A DNA stretch of 58,369 nt from Affinirhizobium straminoryzae. Lineage in GTDB: Bacteria > Pseudomonadota > Alphaproteobacteria > Rhizobiales > Rhizobiaceae. The notes under the pieces are model-generated. The model was not told the DNA's origin. It did no database searches and saw nothing but the letters and a program-made list of their open reading frames with translations. The DNA is taken from assembly GCF_007004135.1 (NCBI RefSeq), contig NZ_VJMG01000066.1:1-58369 (forward strand), written 5' to 3'. Shown in pieces: positions 33,388-41,693 of the stretch. Each line of letters opens with the position of its first letter. Position 1 is the first letter of the stretch. The position numbers and the translations under genes are program-made.

Positions 33388-34086
33388 TCAGACGGCAAGC
33401 AGGGCGTCCAGTTCCGCCGGGCGCGACAGCAGGCTGTCGGATGCTGCGTGCAGCGCGGTCATGCCGCGGTTCAGCACGATGGCCTCGTCGGTCAGCGGCA
33501 GGATCTTGCGGGCTTTCTGCTCCACGATGATGGCGGACAGGCCCTCGCCGGTGACGATGCGGCGCAGCGCCGCCAGCAACTCGTCGACGATGATCGGCGC
33601 CAGGCCTTCCAGCGGCTCATCCAGCAGCAGCAGGCGCGGGTTCAGCATCAGCGCGCGGCCGACGGCCAGCATCTGCTGTTCGCCGCCGGAAAGCTGGTTG
33701 CCGAGATTGCGCCGCCGCTCCTGAAGACGCGGGAACATCTGGTAGACGGCCGACAGGTCCCAGCGGCCGGGCCGGGCGGCGGCCGTTAGGTTCTCCTCCA
33801 CCGTCAGCGAGGCGAAGATATTGCGCTCCTGCGGCACCCAGCCTATGCCACGCGCCGCCCGCTGCTCCGGCCGCAGGCGGGTGATCTCGTCAGTGCCGAG
33901 ATGAATGCGGCCCGCATGGTGGGTCGTCACCCCGACCAGCGTGTTGAGGAGCGTCGTCTTGCCGGCGCCATTGCGGCCGAGCAGCGCCAGCGAGCGACCT
34001 TCTGCGAGCGACAGGTCGATGCGGTGCAGCACCTGCGCGTCGCCATAGCCGGCCACCAGCTGTTCGACGCGGAGCAGTTCACTCAT
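33388..34086 (-). CDS. Branched-chain-amino-acid-type ABC importer ATPase (LivF-like)
   Basis: The 232-residue protein has a single ABC domain: Walker A GRNGAGKTTLL near residue 37, Q-loop region GWVPQERNIF, signature LSGGEQQML and Walker B LLLLDEPLEGLAP. The short length and LEGLAP ending of Walker B are typical of LivF. The start overlaps the livG-like stop as ATGA, so it is the last gene of a five-gene importer operon. Substrate specificity comes from the binding protein at 36764. Here a methoxy-aromatic acid is plausible. Confidence 0.92.
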   Translation of the reverse strand: MSELLRVEQLVAGYGDAQVLHRIDLSLAEGRSLALLGRNGAGKTTLLNTLVGVTTHHAGRIHLGTDEITRLRPEQRAARGIGWVPQERNIFASLTVEENLTAAARPGRWDLSAVYQMFPRLQERRRNLGNQLSGGEQQMLAVGRALMLNPRLLLLDEPLEGLAPIIVDELLAALRRIVTGEGLSAIIVEQKARKILPLTDEAIVLNRGMTALHAASDSLLSRPAELDALLAV

Positions 34087-34829
34087 GCGGCATCTCCCAG
34101 ATAGATCGCCTTGACCTCGGGATCGCCGGAAATCTCCTCCACCGTGCCTTCCGCAAACAGGCGTCCGGCCGCCAGCACCGAGATGCGGTCGGCGAAGGAG
34201 AAGACGAGATCCATGTCGTGTTCGATCAGCAGAACCGTCACGTCGGCGGGCAGGGCGCGGACGATGGCAAGCACCTCGTGACGGTCCTCTTCCGGCACGC
34301 CGGCTGCCGGCTCGTCCAGCAGCAGCACCTTCGGCTCAAGAGCAATCGCCAGCGCGATTTCCAGCAGGCGCTGCTTGCCATAGGGCAGGTCGCGGGTTGG
34401 CAGGCACATCACATCCGCCAGCCGGAAACGCTCCAGCAGGGCTGCCGCCTCTTCGCTGACGGCGCGGTCGGCTGCGAGTGGGCGGAACAGCCGGTTGCCA
34501 TGGCCCAGGCGTTCGCCGACCGCCAGCATCACGGATTCGAGCGGCGTCAGGTCGTTGAACAGCTGGTTGATCTGGAAGGTGCGGGCAATGCCGCGGCGCA
34601 CCCGTTCGAAGGGCGTGGTGGCGGTAATGTCTTCACCGGACAGCAGGATGCGCCCGCCGCTCGGTGTCAGTGCACCCGTCAGCAGGTTGATCAGCGTGGT
34701 CTTGCCGGCCCCGTTCGGGCCGATCAGCGCATGGCGCGCGCCCGGCCGCACGCTGAGCGACACTTCGTTGGTGACGATCAGCCCGCCGAAGCGCTTGACG
34801 AGCATCTGTGTTTCGAGCGCCGGGGTCAT
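34083..34829 (-). CDS. Branched-chain-amino-acid-type ABC importer ATPase (LivG-like)
   Basis: The 248-residue protein has Walker A GPNGAGKTTL, FQINQLFNDLTPLESVML typical of LivG, a modified signature region (LPYGKQRLLEIALA) and Walker B VLLLDEPAAGVPEED. The H-loop is IEHDMDLVF. ATG 34829 overlaps the stop of the permease gene; a much longer frame upstream is read-through of that gene. It pairs with the LivF-like subunit as an ATPase heterodimer. Confidence 0.92.
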   Translation of the reverse strand: MTPALETQMLVKRFGGLIVTNEVSLSVRPGARHALIGPNGAGKTTLINLLTGALTPSGGRILLSGEDITATTPFERVRRGIARTFQINQLFNDLTPLESVMLAVGERLGHGNRLFRPLAADRAVSEEAAALLERFRLADVMCLPTRDLPYGKQRLLEIALAIALEPKVLLLDEPAAGVPEEDRHEVLAIVRALPADVTVLLIEHDMDLVFSFADRISVLAAGRLFAEGTVEEISGDPEVKAIYLGDAA

Positions 34830-35857
34830 CGGCCGTCCTCCGAGAGCGGAACCGGCTTTGCGGCTGGGCGTCCGAGCAGGCGCGAGCGGACAAGGGCAAT
34901 GGCGCGCGCCGGATCCAGCCGGTCGCGGCCGATCACCACCAGCGCCACGAGGATCAGGCCGATCCAGAACATCCAGTATTGCGGTGTGACGACCGACAGC
35001 CATGCGCGCAGCAGGGTGAAGATTACCGCACCGATGATGCCGCCATAGAGATAGCCGACGCCGCCCAGCACCAGCACCAGCAGCACGTCGGCCGAGCGGT
35101 GGAAGGCCAGCACATCCGGCGAAACGAAGCTGGTGGTCTGCGTCAGCAGCGCGCCGGCCATGCCGGCATAGAGCGCCGAAATGGTGTAGATGACGACGAT
35201 GCGCCGGTTGGGGGCAATGCCCAGCATGGCGGCGCGGCGGCTGTTGCGCTTGATCGCTTTCAGCGACAGGCCGAAGGGCGAATGCACGATGCGGCGGGCC
35301 ACCAGCAGCAGGATGAACAGCACCGCGAGACTGTAGAGATAGCCGGTGCGGCCCCAGAGATCGAAGTCGAAGGTGCCGGCGATCGGCCCCAGCAGGATGC
35401 CGCTCAACCCGTCCGCACCGCCGGTCAGCCAGGCGGCCTGGTTGGCGCCTTCGGCCAGCAGCATGCTGACGCCGAAAGTGGTCATCAGGCGGGTGAGATC
35501 GCTGCCGCGCAGCACGAGGAAGCTGGTGGCAAGCCCGAGCAGCCCCGCCACCACGGCAGAGGCCGCAAGGCCGGCCAGTGGTTCGGCCGAAACATGCAGC
35601 GAGAAGAGGCCAGCCGTATAGGCGCCGATGCCGAAGAAGGCGGCGTGACCGAGCGACAGGATGCCGGCATAGCCGACGATCAGGTCCAGCGACAGGGCAA
35701 AGAGTGCCAGGATCGCGATCTCGCTCAGCAGCAGTTGCTGCGAGGGAAACAGGAAGGCGGCGGCGAGTGCCAGGCCCCAGAGGCCCGCTTCCAGCGGCGA
35801 CCAGGCGGCCTTGCGCCGCAGAAAGGCGGCGGCGATCTGCGAATGCGGTGTGCTCAC
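34826..35857 (-). CDS. Branched-chain-amino-acid-type ABC importer permease (LivM-like)
   Basis: The 343-residue protein has eight to ten hydrophobic segments. LivM features include SLDLIVGYAGILSLGHAAFFGIGAY near residue 55 and the EAA-like cytoplasmic loop GLSLKAIKRNSRRAAMLGI. The start is a GTG at 35857 that overlaps the preceding stop as GTGA. It forms the membrane channel with the LivH-like permease. Confidence 0.9.
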   Translation of the reverse strand: MSTPHSQIAAAFLRRKAAWSPLEAGLWGLALAAAFLFPSQQLLLSEIAILALFALSLDLIVGYAGILSLGHAAFFGIGAYTAGLFSLHVSAEPLAGLAASAVVAGLLGLATSFLVLRGSDLTRLMTTFGVSMLLAEGANQAAWLTGGADGLSGILLGPIAGTFDFDLWGRTGYLYSLAVLFILLLVARRIVHSPFGLSLKAIKRNSRRAAMLGIAPNRRIVVIYTISALYAGMAGALLTQTTSFVSPDVLAFHRSADVLLVLVLGGVGYLYGGIIGAVIFTLLRAWLSVVTPQYWMFWIGLILVALVVIGRDRLDPARAIALVRSRLLGRPAAKPVPLSEDGR

Positions 35858-36714
35858 TTGCCGCCCTCCCGGGTGAACAGGCCATGCGGCCGCAGGATCA
35901 GGAAGGCGATCATGACGGCATAGATGATGAAGGCCCCGAGCGAGGGCAGGTAATATTTGCCGGCGACATCCGCGACGCCGAGCAGCAGCGCCGCCAGGAA
36001 GGGGCCGGTGATCGAGGAGGTTCCGCCGATCGTCACCACAATCATGAAATAGATGAGGTATTTCAGCGGGAAGTTCGGATCGAGGCCCAAGAGTTCCACG
36101 CCGAGCGCGCCGCCGAGGCCGGCGAGGCCGGATCCGAGCGCAAAGGTCAGCACGAAGATCCGCGAGACATTGATGCCAAGGCCGCGGGCCACGCGCCCGT
36201 CATCCACAGCGGCGCGCAGCTGGCTGCCGATGCGGGTGCGGGTGAGCGTCAGCTGCAGCGCGATGGTCAGCAGCGCGCAGAGGATGATGATGAACAGCCG
36301 GTAGCGGCCGATGCCGACGCCGAACAGCGAGAAGCGGCCGGAAAGTTCCGGCGGCAGCGAGATCAGCTGCTGCTGGCCGCCCATGAAATAGTCGATGCCG
36401 GCGACGGCCATGAAGACGAGGCCGATCGAGAACAGCACCTGGTCGAGATGGGGCGCGGCATAGAGACGCCGGTAGAGCGTCACCTCCAGCGCCGCACCGA
36501 GAAGCGCGGCGGCGAGGAAGGCGGCCGGCAGGCACCAGTAGAAGGAGAGGCCATAGCGGTTCATCATCACGACGGTCACATAACCGCCGGCCATGGCGAA
36601 TGCGCCATGCGCCAGATTGACGAAGTTCATCAGGCCCAGCGTTACGGCAAGCCCGCACGCCAGAACAAACAGCAGCATGCCATAGGCAATGCCGTCGAAC
36701 AGGATGGTCAGCAT
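35854..36714 (-). CDS. Branched-chain-amino-acid-type ABC importer permease (LivH-like)
   Basis: The 286-residue protein begins MLTILFDGIAYGMLLFVLACGLAV, a standard LivH start. It has GLMNFVNLAHGAFAMAGGY and the ATPase-contact loop RTRIGSQLRAAVDDGRVARGLGIN. An upstream in-frame extension lacks support, so ATG 36714 was chosen. It sits 49 bases after the binding-protein gene. The small gap may allow extra binding protein to be made. Confidence 0.9.
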   Translation of the reverse strand: MLTILFDGIAYGMLLFVLACGLAVTLGLMNFVNLAHGAFAMAGGYVTVVMMNRYGLSFYWCLPAAFLAAALLGAALEVTLYRRLYAAPHLDQVLFSIGLVFMAVAGIDYFMGGQQQLISLPPELSGRFSLFGVGIGRYRLFIIILCALLTIALQLTLTRTRIGSQLRAAVDDGRVARGLGINVSRIFVLTFALGSGLAGLGGALGVELLGLDPNFPLKYLIYFMIVVTIGGTSSITGPFLAALLLGVADVAGKYYLPSLGAFIIYAVMIAFLILRPHGLFTREGGK

Positions 36715-36763
36715 CGGTCCTCCCGGTGCCGGGAAGCCCGGCACCCCTGCCTTGCCTGAACGC

Positions 36764-37933
36764 TCAGGGCGTGTTCGGATCGCGCACCTTCGGGAAGGTG
36801 GCGAATTCCACATTGTAGAGTTCGCCATCCACCTTCTTCACCTCGCGCATGTAGATGTCCTGCACGATGTCGCGCGTCTTCGGATCGATGGTGATCGGCC
36901 CGCGCGGGCTGACCCAGGACATGCCCTTCATGGCCTCGACCAGCTTGGTGCCGTCGGTATCGCCATTCGTCTTTTTCAGGCCCGCATAGGCGAGCGCCAT
37001 GGCGTCATAGCCGCCGACCGCCATGAAGTTCGGCCGCATGTTGTTGCTGGCCTTGCGCACCTGCGCCACGAAGGCCTTGTTTTCCGGGCTGTCGTGGTTG
37101 GCCGAATAGAAATGGCCGGTGATGACGCCAAGCGCCGCATCGCCCATGCCGTTCAGCAGGTCATCGTCCGTCACGTCGCCGGTAGCGATCAGCTTGATTC
37201 CGGCATCGCGCAGGCCGCGTTCGACGAACTGCTTCATGAAAATGGAGCCGACGCCGGAGGGCACGAAGACGAAGACGGCATCCGGCTTCGTGTCGCGCAC
37301 GCGCTGCAGGAAGGGCGCGAAATCCGGGTTCTGCAGGGGCACGCGCACCGCTTCGACAATCTCGCCGCCCTCCTTCTTGAACTGGTCGGTAAAGCCCTTC
37401 TCGATGTCGATGCCCGGGCCGTAATCGCTGACGAGCGTCACGACGCGCTTCAGCCCGTTCTTGGCGGCCCAGGTGGCGACGGGAACGGCCGATTGCGGGC
37501 CGGCCATGCTGGTGCGCACGAAATATTCGGATTTCTGGGTGATCACCGAGGTGGTCGCCGAGGTGATGATGGCCGGCACCTTGGCCTGGCCAAGCACCGG
37601 TGCCACGGAGAGCGCGAGTGGCGTCAGCCCGAAGCCCATCAGAACGTTGGCACCGTCCTTGACCACCAGTTCCTGCGCCACGCGGCGGGTCTGGTCGGCG
37701 GTGCCGGCATCGTCACGCAGCAGGATCTCGATCTTCTTGCCGGCCACCGTATCGCCGTTCAGCGCCATATAGGCCCGCACGCCAGCCTCCACCTGACGTC
37801 CCGTCGAGGCAAAGGGACCGGTCATCGGCAGGATCAGCCCGATTTTCACCGTGTCTGCGGCATGGGCGCTGGATGCAAGCAGGCCGCATAGCGCAGCGCC
37901 TGCAATGAACATGCGTCTCGATAACGATGCCAT
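36764..37933 (-). CDS. Type I periplasmic binding protein of a branched-chain-amino-acid-type importer
   Basis: The 389-residue protein has a signal peptide (RRMFIAGAALCGLLASSAHA-A). It has a Peripla_BP_6 fold: KIGLILPMTGPFASTGRQVEAGV, LVSDYGPGIDIEKGF and PDAVFVFVPSGVG. Members of this family bind aromatic acids as often as amino acids. Placement facing the demethylase locus, with a TGTATACA site 120 bases upstream, suggests that it carries a lignin-type aromatic acid. GGGAGGAGTATAC precedes the ATG, and the GTATAC there may itself be a weak operator. Confidence 0.88.
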   Translation of the reverse strand: MASLSRRMFIAGAALCGLLASSAHAADTVKIGLILPMTGPFASTGRQVEAGVRAYMALNGDTVAGKKIEILLRDDAGTADQTRRVAQELVVKDGANVLMGFGLTPLALSVAPVLGQAKVPAIITSATTSVITQKSEYFVRTSMAGPQSAVPVATWAAKNGLKRVVTLVSDYGPGIDIEKGFTDQFKKEGGEIVEAVRVPLQNPDFAPFLQRVRDTKPDAVFVFVPSGVGSIFMKQFVERGLRDAGIKLIATGDVTDDDLLNGMGDAALGVITGHFYSANHDSPENKAFVAQVRKASNNMRPNFMAVGGYDAMALAYAGLKKTNGDTDGTKLVEAMKGMSWVSPRGPITIDPKTRDIVQDIYMREVKKVDGELYNVEFATFPKVRDPNTP

Positions 37934-38278
37934 GTATACTCCTCCCTGAGTGATGGCGATGCGGCGAGCCCACTCCCACAGGCCCGTCAACGGCTGATGC
38001 TGCTGAATTCCGCGGCGCCCTTACAGTCTCCTCACCGCAGGCGCCGGGGTCAATGTATACAGCAAATGCAGGCAGGACAAGCGGGCGCATGATCAGAAAT
38101 GCGGAGGCCAGGGCCTTTATCGACCCGACTGACGCAAGGTCCAGTATGGCGGCGTGTGCCGGGAGAGGCCGGCCTTCGGTGCGTGCGGCCACAAGGTCTG
38201 CGGCACATGCCAAGGCAGGGCTTTGCAGCCGCGTCGCGCCGGGTTATGTGCTGGCTAAGATCATGGGGCGTGTGCGAG
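37934..38278. promoter_or_regulatory. Regulatory gap upstream of the importer operon
   Basis: These 345 bases lie between the binding-protein gene (minus) and dgkA (plus). They hold the fourth TGTATACA site near 38054. The dgkA-proximal part has only low-information frames. No other gene was recognised. Confidence 0.5.
38048..38062 (-). promoter_or_regulatory. TGTATACA operator beside a -35-like box of the importer operon
   Basis: TGTATACA (38054-38061) abuts TTGACC on the minus strand (38053-38048), which could be the -35 of the importer promoter. It is the fourth copy of the palindrome in the locus. Confidence 0.6.
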
Positions 38279-38674
38279 ATGTCGGAAACTGTCCATCACC
38301 AGAAGCAGCGGGGCCTGGGGCATGTCTTTGCTGCGGCAAGCTACTCGCTCGGCGGCGCGCGCCGACTGTGGGGCGAGACGGCGTTCCGGCACGAATTGCT
38401 GGTCTATGCCATCCTCAACATTGCGTATCTCGCCATTGGCGCGAGCTTCTTCATCTTCTTTGCCGGCCTGATCCTTTTTCTGGTTCTGGTTGCCATGGAG
38501 GCGCTGAACACGGCGGTGGAGGAGATTGTCGACCGCATCTCGCCGGAATTTTCCGTCGTGGCGCGACACGCGAAGGATCTGGGCTCCTTTGCCGTCTTCT
38601 GTCTGCTGCTCGCCAATGGCGCCCTGTTCTTTTATGCGCTCTATCTGGCCTTTCTCGCTCCGCTGCCGGTCTGA
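38279..38674 (+). CDS. dgkA: Diacylglycerol kinase
   Basis: The 131-residue integral membrane enzyme phosphorylates diacylglycerol, recycling it into phospholipid synthesis. It has three hydrophobic helices and the family motif AMEALNTAVEEIVDRIS, with the catalytic and metal-binding acidic residues, near residues 70-90. Length matches bacterial DgkA (about 120). ATG 38279 was chosen because the amphipathic N-terminus starts there, as in homologues. It converges on the peptidase gene with only 11 bases between. Confidence 0.9.
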   Translation: MSETVHHQKQRGLGHVFAAASYSLGGARRLWGETAFRHELLVYAILNIAYLAIGASFFIFFAGLILFLVLVAMEALNTAVEEIVDRISPEFSVVARHAKDLGSFAVFCLLLANGALFFYALYLAFLAPLPV

Positions 38675-38685
38675 ACTCCGGATCG

Positions 38686-39885
38686 TTACGCCCCGCCTCG
38701 TGGCAGATTGCCGGGCCTGTGTCGCTGATACTCTGGAGAGCGCCTGCCCGAGGAGGGGGCCGCAGCCTGTTCAGCCGCTTTCGTCGGCTGGGTGGTAAAA
38801 TCATCGATGCCCGACAGTTCGCTCAGATCGCGACCGATGCGGACGGGACTGACCGCAAAGGCTGCAACCAGCTGCGCGACCGAAACCAGCGCATGGCGGT
38901 GGATGCGCTCGTAGCCATGCGAAGCATCCACACCGAAGGCGGCAAGCGCGGTGCGGATATCGTGACCCGCCTCCAGCGCCGAGGCGGAGTCGGAGCGATA
39001 GTAGCGGAAGACGTCCTTCTGGTAGGGGATGCGGTTTTCCTCGCACAGGTCCACAAGCTTGCGGGTGAGGTGGTAGTCGAAGGGGCCGGTCTGGTCTGCC
39101 ATGGCGATGGTAACGCCGAATTCGGAAGAGTTCTGCCCCGGGGCGGCGGTGCCGTTGTCGATCGTCAGCATGGAGGCGATGTCGGGCGAGACGACCGAGG
39201 AGGCGCCAACGCCGACCTCCTCCGCGATGGTGAACAGCCAGTGTGTATCGACCGGTGTTCTGGCCTGTGCCCGCTCCAGCGCCTCGATGGCTGCAAGCAG
39301 GATGGCTACGCCCGCTTTGTCGTCCAGGTGGCGGGAATTGATGAAGCCGTTGTCGAGAAATTCCGCGCCGGTGTCGATGGCGACAGTGTCGCCGACGTCG
39401 ATGCCGAGAGCCCGCGTTTCCGCAGCCGAGCGCGTCAGAGCATCCACGCGCAGTTCGACATGGGGCCAGCCGACGGGCGCCGTGTCCACCGCGTCGTTGA
39501 AGGTGTGGCCGGAGGCTTTCAGCGGCAGGATGGTGCCGCGAAAGGCGCCGTGATAGCTGTAGAGCGTGACCCTTGCTCCTTCGGCGAAGCGGGCCGACCA
39601 GTGGCCGATCGGTACCAGTTCCAGCCGGCCGTTCTCCTTGATCGCCTTGACCTGCGCACCCAGCGTGTCGAGATGCGCGACGATCGCCCGCGCCCCCTGC
39701 CGGCGGCTTCCCTGCCGCACGGCCCGGATCGCGCCGCGCCGTGTCAGCTCGGGCGTCAGGCCGAGCCGCTCCAGCTCGCGGGAACAGTGGATCACCACAG
39801 CGTCGGTGTAGCCCGTCGGACTGTCGATCGTAAGCAGCGTCTTCAACTGGGCCAGCAGGTAGTCTTCGTCGATCTCGATCGCCAT
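38686..39885 (-). CDS. M42-family peptidase of the NAGGN osmoprotectant system
   Basis: The 399-residue protein has the di-metal aminopeptidase layout of clan MH: AIVAHLDTLGAQ (His ligand), NSRHLDDKAGVAILL (bridging Asp), IAEEVGVGAS (catalytic Glu pair) and IDNGTAAPGQNSS. It is the third gene of an operon with ngg and asnO. In this context it matches the peptidase described with the N-acetylglutaminylglutamine amide genes and may trim or recycle the dipeptide. ATG 39885 lies one base past the ngg stop. The last ~50 residues are polar and probably disordered. Confidence 0.87.
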   Translation of the reverse strand: MAIEIDEDYLLAQLKTLLTIDSPTGYTDAVVIHCSRELERLGLTPELTRRGAIRAVRQGSRRQGARAIVAHLDTLGAQVKAIKENGRLELVPIGHWSARFAEGARVTLYSYHGAFRGTILPLKASGHTFNDAVDTAPVGWPHVELRVDALTRSAAETRALGIDVGDTVAIDTGAEFLDNGFINSRHLDDKAGVAILLAAIEALERAQARTPVDTHWLFTIAEEVGVGASSVVSPDIASMLTIDNGTAAPGQNSSEFGVTIAMADQTGPFDYHLTRKLVDLCEENRIPYQKDVFRYYRSDSASALEAGHDIRTALAAFGVDASHGYERIHRHALVSVAQLVAAFAVSPVRIGRDLSELSGIDDFTTQPTKAAEQAAAPSSGRRSPEYQRHRPGNLPRGGA

Positions 39886-39886
39886 C

Positions 39887-41689
39887 TCACATCTTTCCGA
39901 GCGCGGTGCGGGCGGCGCGATGTCCCGACAGCGGAAACAGCAGATCGAGAAACCGTTCCGCCGTCGGCTGCGGCTCGTGATTGGCGAGTCCGGGCCGCTC
40001 ATTGGCTTCGATGAAGACATAGTCGGGTTCGGTCGGGCTCTTCACCATGAAGTCGATGCCGACGACGGGAATGTCGATGGCGCGGGCCGCCTTGATGGCC
40101 GCGTCCACCAGTCGGGGATGCACGATGGCGGTGACGTCGTGGATCGAACCGCCGGTGTGCAGGTTGGCGGCCTTGCGCACCACGATGTCACGACCGTCCT
40201 CCAGCACATCGTCCAGCGTCAGGCCGGAAAGCTTGAGGCAGCGTTCCGTCTCTGCGTCAATCGGGATCCGGCTTTCGCCGCCGGTTGCAGCCGCGCGCCG
40301 GCGCGACAGGGTCTCGATGAGCTGCCGCACGGTGCTCCTGCCGTCGCCGATCACATGCGGCGGCCGGCGGATCGCGGCGGCCACCAGCTTGAAGTCGATG
40401 ACGACGAGGCGCAGATCCTCGCCCTCGAAGCAGGCTTCGATCAGGACCCGGTCGCAGACCTCGCGGGCTCCGGCAATCGCCCGGCGTACTTCGTCCATGC
40501 CGGCAAGGCCGACCGCTACGGCACGACCCTGCTCGCCGCGCGCGGGCTTGACCACGACGCGGCCATGTCTTTCCAGAAAGGCGGTCAGCGCCGTCTCATC
40601 CCCCTCCGCCGTCATCTGTTCCGGAACCGAGAGACCGGCGCGTTCCGCCACCCGCCGCGTCACTGCCTTGTCGTCGCAGATCGACAGCGCCACGCCAGAG
40701 GTCAGGTCCGACAGGCTTTCGCGGCAATGGACGGAGCGACCGCCGCTCGACAGGCGGAAAAAGCCTCCCTCCGCATCGGTGATCTCCACCTGCACGCCGC
40801 GGCGTCGCGCTTCGTCCACGATCAGCCGGGCATAGGGGTTGAGGGTGTCATAGGCTTCCGGCGGGCGCACGAAGAGACGCTCATTGATCGAATTCTTGCG
40901 CTTGATCGAAAAGGCCGGAATGCGCCGGAAGCCCAGTTTCTCGTAAAGCGCGATGGCCTGCGCATTGTCGTGCAGCACGGAGAGATCCATGAAAGCCGCG
41001 CCGCGCGCCTTGAAATGTTCGCCAAGCCGCCGCACCAGCGTTTCGCCGATGCCGGCATGGCGTGCCTGCGGGTCGACGGCAAGGCACCAGAGCGATGCGC
41101 CCTGCTCGGGATCCGCGAAGGCCCGGGCATGGTCGATCCCGGTGACGGTGCCGATCACTTCGCCGGTCACCTCATCCTCGGCCACCAGATAGGTGATGGC
41201 GCGATTGTCGCGGTTCGACCAGAAGAAATCCGGCCGGACCGGAACCATGTTGCGGGCGGCATAGATGCGGTTGACCGCCCGGGCATCCGCTTCCGAGGAC
41301 AGCCGTCGCACGGAAAAGCCGCGCGGACGGCGGCGTCCGGACCGGTAGGTGGCAAGGTCCAGTCGGTAGGTGTGGGAAGGGTCGAGAAAAATCTCCTGCG
41401 GCGCCTGCGCCAGAGCCACATGCGGGTCGGCGACATAGACCGCGATGTCTCGGTGTTCCGGTGCTTCCTCGCGCAGTGCCGAGACAAGCTCACCGGCATC
41501 ATCGAAGGTCTGGGCGAAGATCAGCCGGCCCCAGCCACAATCGATCGCCGCGGAAGGGGCCGTCTTTGCCGCATGCGTCTGCATGGTGCTGCGCAGCGAT
41601 TCGAAGCGTCTCCGCTTCAGTCGGTGCGCCACGGCCTTGTCGCTCCGGATGCGCTGGGCACGCTCGCTCATTGTCTTGTTGTTCGTCAT
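39887..41689 (-). CDS. ngg: N-acetylglutaminylglutamine synthetase (GNAT - ATP-grasp fusion)
   Basis: The 600-residue protein joins an N-terminal GNAT acetyltransferase to an ATP-grasp ligase. Residues about 120-280 contain VDPQARHAGIGETLVRRLGEHF (acetyl-CoA loop) and ALYEKLGFRR. From about residue 290 come VVVKPARGEQGRAVAVG, VIGDGRSTVRQLIE as in cyanophycin-synthetase-like enzymes, and IEANERPGL. This is the architecture of the enzyme that acetylates and condenses two glutamines to N-acetylglutaminylglutamine, an osmolyte made by Sinorhizobium and Pseudomonas. It sits four bases after asnO, so the order is asnO-ngg-peptidase. Confidence 0.92.
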   Translation of the reverse strand: MTNNKTMSERAQRIRSDKAVAHRLKRRRFESLRSTMQTHAAKTAPSAAIDCGWGRLIFAQTFDDAGELVSALREEAPEHRDIAVYVADPHVALAQAPQEIFLDPSHTYRLDLATYRSGRRRPRGFSVRRLSSEADARAVNRIYAARNMVPVRPDFFWSNRDNRAITYLVAEDEVTGEVIGTVTGIDHARAFADPEQGASLWCLAVDPQARHAGIGETLVRRLGEHFKARGAAFMDLSVLHDNAQAIALYEKLGFRRIPAFSIKRKNSINERLFVRPPEAYDTLNPYARLIVDEARRRGVQVEITDAEGGFFRLSSGGRSVHCRESLSDLTSGVALSICDDKAVTRRVAERAGLSVPEQMTAEGDETALTAFLERHGRVVVKPARGEQGRAVAVGLAGMDEVRRAIAGAREVCDRVLIEACFEGEDLRLVVIDFKLVAAAIRRPPHVIGDGRSTVRQLIETLSRRRAAATGGESRIPIDAETERCLKLSGLTLDDVLEDGRDIVVRKAANLHTGGSIHDVTAIVHPRLVDAAIKAARAIDIPVVGIDFMVKSPTEPDYVFIEANERPGLANHEPQPTAERFLDLLFPLSGHRAARTALGKM

Positions 41690-41693
41690 GCCG

